NCBI RefSeq assembly: GCF_900079725.1
Contig: NZ_LT599032.1
Coordinates: 184,948 to 248,947 of the forward strand
Reading direction: 5' to 3'
DNA: 64,000 nucleotides
DNA from: an uncultured Dysgonomonas sp.
GTDB lineage: Bacteria > Bacteroidota > Bacteroidia > Bacteroidales > Dysgonomonadaceae
Part shown: piece by piece, positions 1 to 8,393 of the stretch
How positions within the stretch are numbered: position 1 is the stretch's first letter
Layout: every line of letters starts with the position of its first letter
Notes under the pieces: generated by a model
What the model was told of the DNA's origin: nothing
The model's input: the letters and a program-made list of their open reading frames with translations, nothing else
Database searches by the model: none
Program-made: the position numbers and the translations under genes

Positions 1-530
1 AATTCTTTATATCTGTCTTTCCTGTGCTTTAGAAACAATTCGATGGGATAATCATCTGCACTTTGAGAAATAACGGCTCTAAAAAGCCTTGAGAACAATC
101 TATCATAATTAGTTGAACCAACAATCTGACTAAAGTACTCTTTCACGGTTTTACCCTTCTTCGATATAAAGAACATTTTTGGCCCGTTCAGGATAAGAGA
201 CGGAAGATACATTTCAGCAAATATCTTTCTTATCTGTCCCCGCGAATATGTTACATAATTCCCTTTACCCAATGGCCTGATCAAATCTGTACATTCGATA
301 TCTTTTACAATCGACAATAAACGAGTGTAAGAATTGTAACAAGTATGTGCTCCAAACTCTCTCCAATAATTAGGGTATTTCTCCGAAAACAGGCTTTGTA
401 CTTGCCCTCCCGTATTATCATCTTTTTCTATAATCAATACCTTTTTTCCTGCCATATGCATGTAATGAGCAAAAGATATTCCACTTATTCCCCCTCCTAT
501 CACAATACAATCATACATTGCTTCACTCAT
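1..530 (-). CDS. FAD-dependent protoporphyrinogen oxidase-like protein, N-terminal part (gene runs off the left edge)
   Basis: Reading leftward from the ATG at 528-530 gives 176 codons with no stop. The N-terminus has a Rossmann FAD-binding motif (IVIGGGISGISFAHYM), then an acidic strand end (VLIIEKDDNTGGQ) and an FGAHTCYNS segment, as in the HemY/amine-oxidase flavoproteins. A second in-frame ATG lies at 516-518. A promoter-like TATCTTTGT on the minus strand (559-567) supports the upstream start. Function is inferred from fold and from the divergent TonB receptor-MFS-HemN operon: oxidation of protoporphyrinogen IX to protoporphyrin IX. A related amine-oxidase-family flavoenzyme such as a desaturase cannot be excluded because the C-terminal half is outside the window. 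Confidence 0.65.
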   Translation of the reverse strand, partial: MSEAMYDCIVIGGGISGISFAHYMHMAGKKVLIIEKDDNTGGQVQSLFSEKYPNYWREFGAHTCYNSYTRLLSIVKDIECTDLIRPLGKGNYVTYSRGQIRKIFAEMYLPSLILNGPKMFFISKKGKTVKEYFSQIVGSTNYDRLFSRLFRAVISQSADDYPIELFLKHRKDRYKE

Positions 531-558
531 ATATTTCCTTTTAATATTAGCACAAATA

Positions 559-567
559 ACAAAGATA
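559..567 (-). promoter_or_regulatory. Bacteroidota -7 box for the flavoprotein gene
   Basis: The minus strand reads TATCTTTGT, matching the TAnnTTTGY -7 element about 30 bases before the ATG at 530. No clear -33 TTTG was found at the right spacing. Confidence 0.45.
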
Positions 568-1063
568 GTCAGTTAACAGCCATCAGTTAGCAGTTAACAG
601 TAATTCTTTCTAACCTCCTTTTAAATTAACATTAGTTTGCAATATATAGTTAAAAAGTAACAGAAGTAACAGAAAAATCAATTAATAATTAAGAATGAAA
701 ATTAATAATTTGATTGTTATGCTGAGTGGAGCGAAGTATCTCGTCAGTTAACGATTAACAACTTGTCTACTCGTATCTCATATAACTTTCAACTTATTAC
801 TCAATACTTACTACTTAAAAAAGTAACAAAAGTTACACTTTTTTACTTATTACTTCTACCCTCTTTGTAAGTCCCCCTTGGGGGATTTAGGGGGCTGTTC
901 ATTTTTTCAAAGAGCTATCAGCTACCAGCTAAAGGCTACCGGTTCCAATTATATAGATAAACTTTTTCTACTTTCTTCCCTATAGTAATAAATATTACAC
1001 TTAAAAGCAGACTCACATACTATCTTTAATCTATAAATTAATTTAAAATATCACTACATCTAG
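568..1063. other. Divergent intergenic region, about 500 bases, repeat-rich
   Basis: No credible gene. It holds alternating CAGTTA/GTTAAC words near 580-600, a copy of the ATATATAGTTAA plus paired GTAAC repeat (641-670), a segment resembling one at 24.1 kb (753-783), and a short palindrome of the form CCCCCTTGGGGG (about 873-884). These look like decayed intergenic repeats rather than coding sequence. Confidence 0.55.
641..670. repeat. Dispersed TATATAGTTAA-GTAAC repeat, copy 1 (partial)
   Basis: AATATATAGTTAA (641-653) is followed by GTAAC at 657-661 and 666-670, nine bases apart. The same arrangement occurs at 24055-24089 and 59101-59135, where the left part is the complete palindrome TTAACTATATATAGTTAA. 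Confidence 0.6.
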
Positions 1064-1098
1064 TGATTGACTATAATTGGAGCTTTTCCTAATTTTGC
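1064..1098 (+). promoter_or_regulatory. Bacteroidota promoter of the TonB receptor-MFS-hemN operon
   Basis: TAATTTTGC at 1090-1098 matches TAnnTTTGY, and a TTG-type -33 element lies about 20 bases upstream inside ATTGACT. Transcription would begin near 1105, leaving a leader of about 20 bases before the TTG start at 1126. Confidence 0.6.
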
Positions 1099-1125
1099 GT
1101 ATCAACTAAAATACAATACAACACC

Positions 1126-3234
1126 TTGAAAAAGAGATCGGATATCAAAGGCATTCTTTCGTTAATTTTGTTATTTGCACTTATTTCCACAAGCATAAAA
1201 GCTGATGATATACAGGGAGAGAACGATTCTGTGAAAATGAAATTCACTGCAAAAGAAATTATCATAGAATCATTCAAGCAGAATAACAATCTCTATATAC
1301 AGCCTGTATCCGCTTCATTATTGACAAGCAAGGAGATAAAGGATTTCAACATTGTAAATATAAAGGAGATTACATCCCTTGCACCCAACCTGTTTATTCC
1401 GGACTATGGCTCCAAAATGACGTCTCCGGTCTACATCAGGGGAATAGGCTCACACCGCAATGCGCCGTCTGTAGGGCTTTATGTGGATGGCGTACCGTAT
1501 TTTGACCGTTCCACATTTGATATCAACATCAACGACATCGACCGTATCGAAGTTCTCCGTGGGCCACAAGGTACTATCTACGGGCGCAATACGATGGGAG
1601 GTATAATCAATGTATTTACCAAATCGCCATTCAAATACAAAGGTACAAATCTGAATCTGACAGCAGGAAATTATAATAATTACCAAACAGGACTCTCTCA
1701 TTATGGCAATGTAGATAACAAGGTAGGTTATGCCATATCGGGAAATTACTTGCATTCGGGTGGATATTTCAAGAATACGACAACCGAAAAGAAAGCCGAC
1801 CCTATAGATGCCCTTTCTACCCGTGCACGTATTAGTTGGCGTGTACAACCGCAATTGCTGATGCATCTGATAATGGCATATGAATATTCCGATCAGGATG
1901 GTTACCCCTACAGGGTCTTACACAAGGACACAGGCGAAATAGACGAAGTTAATTATAACACAACAAGTTATTACTGCCGGAATATGGCTACAAACGGGTT
2001 TAATATAGAATATATAACCGAACGGTTTAAAGTCAGTTCTCAGTCATCTTTCCAATTTTATGATGGGAAACAGGGGTTGGATCAAGATTTTACACCTCAG
2101 AATTTATATTATGTGGATTTCTATCAACGACAACAGATGTATTCTCAAGAATTCAATATAAAATCTTTGATAGAGGGAAGTAAATATGAGTGGCAGTTCG
2201 GACTGTTTGGTTTCCACCAAAACTATTTTCAGACAAACGACACCAACAATCTTACGAATGGTGTACATACCATACAATCGGCTAATAATCCCACCGATGG
2301 CTTTGCAGTATATCATCAATCAACAATAAACGATCTTTTTATACCAAAACTTTCGTTTGTTTTTGGGCTTCGTTACGATTGGGAGCAAACCAACACCACA
2401 ATGTATGGCACCAAATTGACAGAAGCTGGAAAACCATTGAATGACAAGACTTCTTTTTCTCAATTAACTCCAAAAGCCGCTATCCAGTATCCATTTGGCA
2501 AAGATGGTTTAGCATACTTTTCGGTATCGAGAGGTTATAAGACAGGCGGGTTTAACAATACTGCCGAACAGAAAGAAGATCTTATATTTAACCCGGAGCA
2601 CAGCTGGAGTTACGAAATAGGTTCAAGATCCGGATTTTTCAATAATTTTCTGTATTTAGATTTAAGCCTGTTCTATATCGACTGGGAAAACCAACAAATC
2701 TCACAAACTAAGACCAGTGGAAAAGGTTTTATTGTCAAGAATGCAGGAAAATCTGCCAGTAAAGGTGTTGAGCTCTCAGCGCAGGTAAATCCTTCCAGAA
2801 ACCTTAGTTTCCAATTGGGATATGGTTATACGAATGCAAAGTATAAAGATTACAAAGATTATAATGCAGCTACAGGCGTAACAACTACATACGACGATAA
2901 TTACCTGCCGATGGTGCCGCAAAATACAGTTTCTCTATCGGCTAATTATACATTCGATATAAATCAAAAATGGTTGGATAATATTGTATTGAATGCTCAA
3001 TATATAGGGGCAGGCAAATTATACTGGACCGACAAGAATGATATATCACAAGACTATTATGGTTTATTCAATGCTAAAGTTTCTTTCGTGAAGAAAGATT
3101 TTTCCATAGATTTGTGGTCGAAAAATATCGGAGGGGAAAAATATAATTCTTATTACTTCTCCACATCGAGTCAACATTATGTGCAAAGAGGTAGGCCATT
3201 TACCTGCGGTGTAAATATGAACCTAAAATTTTAA
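1126..3234 (+). CDS. TonB-dependent outer-membrane receptor
   Basis: 702 residues. A signal peptide (about residues 1-26, ending STSIKADD) is followed by a plug domain (about 55-170) with the usual VYIRGIG, VDGVPYFDRS and IEVLRGPQGTIYGRNTMGGIINV motifs, then a 22-strand-type barrel ending in aromatic Phe (NMNLKF). It has no N-terminal carboxypeptidase-like extension, so it belongs to the siderophore/porphyrin-type receptors rather than the SusC glycan type. The start is TTG: the promoter lies just upstream and the signal peptide is complete only from this codon. It is followed after 9 bases by an RhtX-like carrier and by hemN, so a porphyrin or metal-porphyrin ligand is inferred. The ligand cannot be read from the sequence. 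Confidence 0.9.
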   Translation: MKKRSDIKGILSLILLFALISTSIKADDIQGENDSVKMKFTAKEIIIESFKQNNNLYIQPVSASLLTSKEIKDFNIVNIKEITSLAPNLFIPDYGSKMTSPVYIRGIGSHRNAPSVGLYVDGVPYFDRSTFDININDIDRIEVLRGPQGTIYGRNTMGGIINVFTKSPFKYKGTNLNLTAGNYNNYQTGLSHYGNVDNKVGYAISGNYLHSGGYFKNTTTEKKADPIDALSTRARISWRVQPQLLMHLIMAYEYSDQDGYPYRVLHKDTGEIDEVNYNTTSYYCRNMATNGFNIEYITERFKVSSQSSFQFYDGKQGLDQDFTPQNLYYVDFYQRQQMYSQEFNIKSLIEGSKYEWQFGLFGFHQNYFQTNDTNNLTNGVHTIQSANNPTDGFAVYHQSTINDLFIPKLSFVFGLRYDWEQTNTTMYGTKLTEAGKPLNDKTSFSQLTPKAAIQYPFGKDGLAYFSVSRGYKTGGFNNTAEQKEDLIFNPEHSWSYEIGSRSGFFNNFLYLDLSLFYIDWENQQISQTKTSGKGFIVKNAGKSASKGVELSAQVNPSRNLSFQLGYGYTNAKYKDYKDYNAATGVTTTYDDNYLPMVPQNTVSLSANYTFDINQKWLDNIVLNAQYIGAGKLYWTDKNDISQDYYGLFNAKVSFVKKDFSIDLWSKNIGGEKYNSYYFSTSSQHYVQRGRPFTCGVNMNLKF

Positions 3235-3243
3235 ACTATCAGG

Positions 3244-4488
3244 ATGAAGCTAAACTATCAAAAAGGGGGGCACTTATTTACATTTTTTTGCCTGTATATT
3301 GCGCAGTCGATACCAATGAGCTTTTTTTCCACGGTGCTTCCCGTTATTATGCGGCAACAGAATTTCTCCCTGGAAACAATAGGTATGCTTCAGTTGCTCA
3401 AACTGCCCTGGATACTCAAATTCCTGTGGTCGCCGATGGTAGACCGCTCAACTTATAAGCTGAACGACTTTAAGCGCTGGATATTCTCTTCCGAACTTAT
3501 CTATGCAAGTATTATCCTTGCTGTTTCATTCCTCGATTTCAAAACCACTCCTTACCTGATAATAGGACTTGTCATACTCTCATTTATTGCATCCGCTACA
3601 CAAGACATAGCAACCGATTCATTAGCTGTACTATCATTCAGTAAAAAAGACAAGAGCCTTGCTAACAGCATGCAATCGATGGGGAGCTTTGCCGGGGCAA
3701 TGGTCGGTGGAGGTTTTTTACTGTTGCTTTACCACAAATTCGGATGGGGTAATCTCCTGCCCTTTCTCGCCTTATTCGTCATCATAGCGCTTATCCCACT
3801 TTTCTTCTTCAAAGGTAACAGGGGTAATGAGATTATAAAAGAAAAGCAAGCCGAAAAAGCTACAGCAAATGATATACTGGGATTTTTCAAGCAACGGGGT
3901 ATATGGAAACAAATCGTTTTCCTGTTTTTCTATTATGCCGGGTTGATCGGTATTTTAGCCATGCTGAAACCTATGCTTGTAGACTATGGGTACGGTATGA
4001 AAGAAATAGGCGTTATGTCGGGTATTGTAGGTACTTCCATCGGATGCCTTGCATCGTTCGGAGGCGGTTTTATTGTTCGTAAGATAGGACGACATGCGGC
4101 TCGCCTTATATTTGCCGTATTCACGTTAATTACTACCATATACTTCTGCCTGCTGGTAACTGTATTACCCGTTAATATAGCGACATTACATTTAGGTATC
4201 TCTCTCCTATGGGGAAGCTACGGCCTGTCTGTTATTGTGGTATATACCACTGCTATGGACTGTGTACGAAAAGGATATGAAGGGACGGATTTTACGATAC
4301 AAACGGTTATCACGCACCTTAGCGGCATCATAATGGGCGTCAGTTCGGGTAAGATAGCCGCCATGATTACATACAAAGGTCTGTTTGCTGTGGAAATGTG
4401 TATTGCAGCCATTTCACTCACATTCATACTCTTTGCATTCAAATTAAAAGCACCGAAGGAAAAAGATGAAACAAGAATTACTGAATAA
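3244..4488 (+). CDS. MFS transporter, AmpG/RhtX-FptX-like
   Basis: 414 residues with about 12 hydrophobic segments. The N-terminus (FFCLYIAQSIPMSFFSTVLPVIMRQ) and the cytoplasmic loop LLKLPWILKFLWSPMVDR, with ASATQDIATDSLAV in the fourth segment, are typical of the AmpG-related branch that includes the single-subunit siderophore importers RhtX and FptX. It probably moves the ligand delivered by the upstream TonB receptor across the inner membrane without an ABC system. It starts 9 bases after the receptor and overlaps the start of hemN by 23 bases, so the three genes are cotranscribed and probably translationally coupled. The substrate is inference. Confidence 0.85.
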   Translation: MKLNYQKGGHLFTFFCLYIAQSIPMSFFSTVLPVIMRQQNFSLETIGMLQLLKLPWILKFLWSPMVDRSTYKLNDFKRWIFSSELIYASIILAVSFLDFKTTPYLIIGLVILSFIASATQDIATDSLAVLSFSKKDKSLANSMQSMGSFAGAMVGGGFLLLLYHKFGWGNLLPFLALFVIIALIPLFFFKGNRGNEIIKEKQAEKATANDILGFFKQRGIWKQIVFLFFYYAGLIGILAMLKPMLVDYGYGMKEIGVMSGIVGTSIGCLASFGGGFIVRKIGRHAARLIFAVFTLITTIYFCLLVTVLPVNIATLHLGISLLWGSYGLSVIVVYTTAMDCVRKGYEGTDFTIQTVITHLSGIIMGVSSGKIAAMITYKGLFAVEMCIAAISLTFILFAFKLKAPKEKDETRITE

Positions 4489-5833
4489 ATACAGCATACC
4501 TGTACCAAGATATACGAGCTATCCACCTGCAAACTTTTTCAACGAATCGTTTACTGCTGAAAAGTTCCGTCAGATCGTAGTAGAATCGAATAAGGAAAAT
4601 CCGCAGCATATCTCTGTGTATATTCACATTCCGTTTTGTTATCATATGTGCTTCTATTGCGGATGCAATTCACAGTTGCTAAGAGATAACGACATTGTAC
4701 TGAAGTACATAGATGCGTTGAAGAAGGAGATCAGAATGGTGCTACCCCTACTCGACCGTAATCGCAAAATATCACAGATACACTACGGTGGAGGTACGCC
4801 GACATCGCAGCCCGTATCGGTACTTAAAGAACTGAATGAATTGATATTATCGGAGTTCGATTGTATAGAAAACCCCGAAATAGCCATTGAATGCCATCCC
4901 GGCTATGCCGATGAAGTGTATTGGAATGAGCTTGTAGATGCCGGATTCAACCGTATCAGTCTCGGAGTACAGGACTTTGACGAGGAGGTATTGAAAGCAT
5001 CGAACCGCAAAGCCCCGAGAATGGCTATGGAAGATGTAGTCCGCATATTACGCAACAGGAATGTGTCGCTGAATATGGATTTTATATATGGGCTGCCGCT
5101 GCAAACGCCAGAATCATTTACCAAAACAATTAACAGAGCCATCGCACTGCGTCCCGACAGGATAGTTACTTTCTCTTACGCGCATGTACCCTGGGTAAAC
5201 GAATTGCAAAAGAATCTGGAGAAAGTTGGTTTACCATCGGTGGAAATAAAGAGTCAGCTATATACAACAGCGAAAAAACTATTAACCGATGTAGGCTATA
5301 AAGTTATCGGACTCGACCACTTCGTACTTCCTGACGATGAATTATTCGCAGCTCAACAATCGAAAGCGCTGCACCGTAATTTTCAGGGATATTGCACTCG
5401 CCGGACTACAGGGCAGGTTTACGCATTCGGCATAACAGGTATCAGCCAGCTGGCAACTGCCTACAGCCAGAATACTAAAGACCTGAATACTTATATCAGG
5501 CAAATAAACGAAGGTGTTTTCCCTATTGCAAAAGGCTATATATTGAATGAAGAGGAACAGATTACACGCGAGGTTATTTCTCAACTAATGTGTAATTATA
5601 CGGTCAATTGGCCGGAGCTGTCCAATACATTGAATATTCCTGTGACGAAGATAAAATCTGCGGTTAATTATAACGAAACAGCATTACAGGCATTTGCTGC
5701 CGATGGGATTATAGAGTATAATGAGGATTATATAAGCATCCTTCCCGATGCTGCTCCTTTTGTCCGCAATGTAGCTGCGTCTTTCGACAAACTGATAGAT
5801 ACAAAGGAGAACAGATATTCTAAATCTATCTGA
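4466..5833 (+). CDS. hemN: Oxygen-independent coproporphyrinogen III dehydrogenase (radical SAM)
   Basis: 455 residues, the usual HemN length. It opens with the HemN signature VPRYTSYPPANFF. The radical-SAM cluster motif is CxxxCxxCxC (C58, C62, C65, C67 in IPFCYHMCFYCGCN), with GGGTPT at 108-113. A four-Cys pattern of this kind separates true HemN from HemW-like proteins, which have CxxxCxxC. The reaction is anaerobic oxidative decarboxylation of coproporphyrinogen III to protoporphyrinogen IX using two SAM molecules. The product is the substrate of the divergent flavoprotein at 1-530. Its end abuts the end of the next, convergent gene with one base between them, and no terminator is visible. 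Confidence 0.92.
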   Translation: MKQELLNKYSIPVPRYTSYPPANFFNESFTAEKFRQIVVESNKENPQHISVYIHIPFCYHMCFYCGCNSQLLRDNDIVLKYIDALKKEIRMVLPLLDRNRKISQIHYGGGTPTSQPVSVLKELNELILSEFDCIENPEIAIECHPGYADEVYWNELVDAGFNRISLGVQDFDEEVLKASNRKAPRMAMEDVVRILRNRNVSLNMDFIYGLPLQTPESFTKTINRAIALRPDRIVTFSYAHVPWVNELQKNLEKVGLPSVEIKSQLYTTAKKLLTDVGYKVIGLDHFVLPDDELFAAQQSKALHRNFQGYCTRRTTGQVYAFGITGISQLATAYSQNTKDLNTYIRQINEGVFPIAKGYILNEEEQITREVISQLMCNYTVNWPELSNTLNIPVTKIKSAVNYNETALQAFAADGIIEYNEDYISILPDAAPFVRNVAASFDKLIDTKENRYSKSI

Positions 5834-5834
5834 T

Positions 5835-6203
5835 TCAGCTATAAATCAATATTTCATTTATAAGGAATACGGCGACACATAACATTATCGCGGTAACAAG
5901 GCATATAGACAATGACCTGACGTTTCGTTTCGCTGTCGATGCTATTGCCCAGATCAGGGTGATAAAAAACAAAGTACCATAAATAAAATCCCTGACCGGA
6001 TATTTTACCGTTTCCATATAATAGGATTCCGCAAGCGGTACTTCTCCAGTAGGGAGCTTCGATACCGTTTCGAAAAAAGTAGCATTTCCAAACGAATAGA
6101 AGTATGCACACATCATATATCCACTCAGTAATATAGTGAAGATGGATATTATACGGAAACCGACGTTGGTATGCTGTTTATAGTTATTATAATTTTCGTT
6201 CAT
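5835..6203 (-). CDS. Small membrane protein, three predicted transmembrane segments
   Basis: 122 residues, not recognised. Hydrophobic helices lie at about 16-37 (FRIISIFTILLSGYMMCAYFY), 71-90 (VRDFIYGTLFFITLIWAIAS) and 96-119, and the C-terminus is NEILIYS. The loop between the first two helices (about 38-70) is acidic and would lie outside the membrane. It is downstream of and codirectional with the vWA gene, separated by a strong stem-loop at 6232-6275, so it may be outside the MoxR/vWA operon. A shorter overlapping reading frame (5854-6111) is only a shadow. Confidence 0.7.
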   Translation of the reverse strand: MNENYNNYKQHTNVGFRIISIFTILLSGYMMCAYFYSFGNATFFETVSKLPTGEVPLAESYYMETVKYPVRDFIYGTLFFITLIWAIASTAKRNVRSLSICLVTAIMLCVAVFLINEILIYS

Positions 6204-6231
6204 GGGATATTAATATGCCAATTATTAATGT

Positions 6232-6275
6232 GCCAATATGCCAATTATCTTTATCGAAAACATTGGCATATCGGC
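6232..6275. terminator. Stem-loop after the vWA gene
   Basis: A 14-bp stem (6232-6245 with 6262-6275, one G-U pair) has a 16-base loop. It lies 27 bases past the vWA stop on the minus strand and before the small membrane gene. There is no T-run beyond it, so it may protect a 3' end or attenuate rather than terminate. The repeated ATATGCCAAT words suggest a small repeat origin. Confidence 0.45.
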
Positions 6276-6301
6276 ATATTATCTCATTACTTCATTAAGA
6301 C

Positions 6302-7459
6302 TTATACTTTATCTTTTTGTCCAAACTTTGTCAAATCCATCCCTCTCAAAGCTGCTTCAACTAATTCAGGCAACTTATCCGGTGAACAGGCAAAACAAGC
6401 GATTCCCAACTTGCTGATCTCTTTACCCAGATTTGCGTCATAATCAGGACGTCCAGTATCGGATAATGCCAACAAAGTTATAACTTTTACTCCATCTTCG
6501 TGCATTTGTGACAATCTTCGTAGCAATCCCGCACGCACACCGCCTTCATAGAGGTCGGAAATGAGGATAAACATCGTCTTTCGAGGATTGGTTATCAACT
6601 CCTGACAGTAAGCTACGGATTTGTTTATATCTGTACCACCTCCCAATTGTACACCGAAAAGCATGTCGACAGGGTCGTTTCGGCAAAGTTCCGTCAGGTC
6701 TGTAACCTGTGTATCAAACGCCACCACATGCGTATCCAATGTAGGCATACTGGCAAAGATAGAACCCATCACTGATGAATAGATAATAGAATCGGCCATC
6801 GAACCGCTCTGGTCTATATCAAGTATCACCGTCCAGTTCTTTTGTTTCTGACTGCGCTCAAAGAAGTAGAACTTTTCAGGGATAAGGCGTTTTGTTTTCG
6901 TATCGTAATTCTTGAGGTTACGGTTTATGGTTCGTTTCCAGTCTGTGGAAGCAAAATTGCTGATAGGTGAATGTGCTTTTTTATTCAATGCCCCTGTAAC
7001 TGCCCGGCGCAGATTTTGCTCCATACGCTTCATTATCTCGTCGACCACTTCTTTTACCAGTTGGCGTGCGGTCTCTTTCGATTTTTCGGGTATTTGCCCT
7101 TTCAGAGCCATCAATGTACCCACCATCGAGATATCCGGCTTCACATTTTTAAGCGTTTCAGGTTCAAATAATAATTTAGTAAGTCCTTTTCGCTCGATAG
7201 CATCCGACTGTATTACACTCACCACATCCTGTGGAAAAAATGTACGGACATCAGTCAGCCATTTTGCCAGATTAGGAGCCGAGGGACCAAGCCCGCCTTT
7301 CTTACCTCCTGCCCCACTTTGCGAGGTATTCCCATCATAAATGGCAGCAAGGGCGGCGTCCATTACCGACTGTTGTTCGTTCAGTCCCACATTGGCCAAA
7401 GCACGGGTATCGGAACCGAGTATGAGGCGCCAACGGGTTGTATTTTTGTTATCACTCAT
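6302..7459 (-). CDS. vWA-domain protein of a MoxR/DUF5682 operon
   Basis: 385 residues. The C-terminal half is a von Willebrand factor A domain with an intact MIDAS: D216-x-S218-x-S220 in DIDQSGSM, T276 in LGGGTDI and D302 in ISDLYEGG. The N-terminal 200 residues are helical and basic, as in the CoxE-like vWA partners of MoxR ATPases. Such vWA proteins bind Mg2+ and dock on MoxR rings or their clients. The start overlaps the stop of the nuclease-like gene by four bases (ATGA), so the two are translationally coupled. It is the last gene of the operon. Domain identity is clear, but the biological role is not. Confidence 0.9.
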   Translation of the reverse strand: MSDNKNTTRWRLILGSDTRALANVGLNEQQSVMDAALAAIYDGNTSQSGAGGKKGGLGPSAPNLAKWLTDVRTFFPQDVVSVIQSDAIERKGLTKLLFEPETLKNVKPDISMVGTLMALKGQIPEKSKETARQLVKEVVDEIMKRMEQNLRRAVTGALNKKAHSPISNFASTDWKRTINRNLKNYDTKTKRLIPEKFYFFERSQKQKNWTVILDIDQSGSMADSIIYSSVMGSIFASMPTLDTHVVAFDTQVTDLTELCRNDPVDMLFGVQLGGGTDINKSVAYCQELITNPRKTMFILISDLYEGGVRAGLLRRLSQMHEDGVKVITLLALSDTGRPDYDANLGKEISKLGIACFACSPDKLPELVEAALRGMDLTKFGQKDKV

Positions 7460-8388
7460 ATTTCTCTAAAATATCGTTCTCTTAAATCTTTAATCCACTT
7501 ATCATTCGTAATATCCATTATAGCAGCAATATAATCTTCCAATAGTCTCGGACAGAAACCGGTTTCATCTTCTTTATCCGAAACTAGTTGCGCCCTATAT
7601 TTATTAACTGCATTCTGGCATTGTTCATTTTCGGATGGATACAAAAAGACGAAGATACCTTCAGTGTATTTCTGATTGGATTCTTTTACATGAGCTATAG
7701 ACAATAAATGATCTCTCCATATTTGTTGAATATGTTTTCGTTTCAGTGCATCTATATTTTCATAGAAAATACCACTATTCCTTGACAACTCCTCATATCT
7801 GATTTTGTGAGTTGCCGGAGTATCTGCCATATTCTCAGCATACTTTACTTCAATGGCTATAAAACCAATACCTCCTCTACGATGCTTGAATTTCACAAAT
7901 ACATCAAAAGCAGAATGATCTCCTGTATATTCTATTTTACCTCTTCCTTCCGAATGTTCAAAGAGTATATCTATCACCGTCTCTACCTTTTCTGGAAATT
8001 GATTGGCAAAAAATGCTGTAGCCAGATCTCGATTAATTTTTAATTCAGCGAAAAGGTTAAAGGCTAATGGCTGGCTAGATAATAAATTAGTATACAATCT
8101 GTTTTTTTCTATTTTAGCACCGGATTCTTTATGCTCTATTGCTTGTTTTACAACATCGCGAATAGTTTGAGTAAGAAAATTGCAGCCATCTTTGAATGCA
8201 ATTTCCTTTTTTATATAATTACCTAATTCTATATCTTTAGTTTTCACTATATAAGAGCCTATCTTATACCCTTTTTCTTCCCTCCAAATACTTTGAATCA
8301 ATCTGGCATAGGCAGCAAAGTCCGTATCGCTCTTATGATAGGCTTTATATCTTATCCTGTCGTCCAGTTTTATATTTTTTATACTCAT
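7456..8388 (-). CDS. PD-(D/E)XK nuclease-like protein
   Basis: 310 residues. A core resembling the PD-(D/E)XK fold is visible: D162 in HSAFDVFVKF, then after 17 residues E180-V-K182 in GFIAIEVKYAE, followed by an Arg-rich helix. The overall sequence looks like the PGN_0703-type putative restriction endonucleases of Bacteroidota. The protein lies between the DUF5682 and vWA genes, 5 bases after the first and overlapping the second by 4 bases, so it is an integral operon member. A role as the DNA-cleaving effector is inference. A non-catalytic structural role is possible, though all three acidic/Lys positions are kept. Confidence 0.75.
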   Translation of the reverse strand: MSIKNIKLDDRIRYKAYHKSDTDFAAYARLIQSIWREEKGYKIGSYIVKTKDIELGNYIKKEIAFKDGCNFLTQTIRDVVKQAIEHKESGAKIEKNRLYTNLLSSQPLAFNLFAELKINRDLATAFFANQFPEKVETVIDILFEHSEGRGKIEYTGDHSAFDVFVKFKHRRGGIGFIAIEVKYAENMADTPATHKIRYEELSRNSGIFYENIDALKRKHIQQIWRDHLLSIAHVKESNQKYTEGIFVFLYPSENEQCQNAVNKYRAQLVSDKEDETGFCPRLLEDYIAAIMDITNDKWIKDLRERYFREI

Positions 8389-8393
8389 AAATA

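Noticed and set aside
4218-4532. Antisense open frame across the MFS-hemN overlap
   Set aside because: The plus strand encodes the end of a clear MFS protein and the start of HemN with family signatures; no promoter is visible for the antisense frame.
6971-7340. Long antisense frames over the vWA gene
   Set aside because: They lie opposite a protein with intact MIDAS and family-level sequence; composition and lack of promoters show they are shadows.
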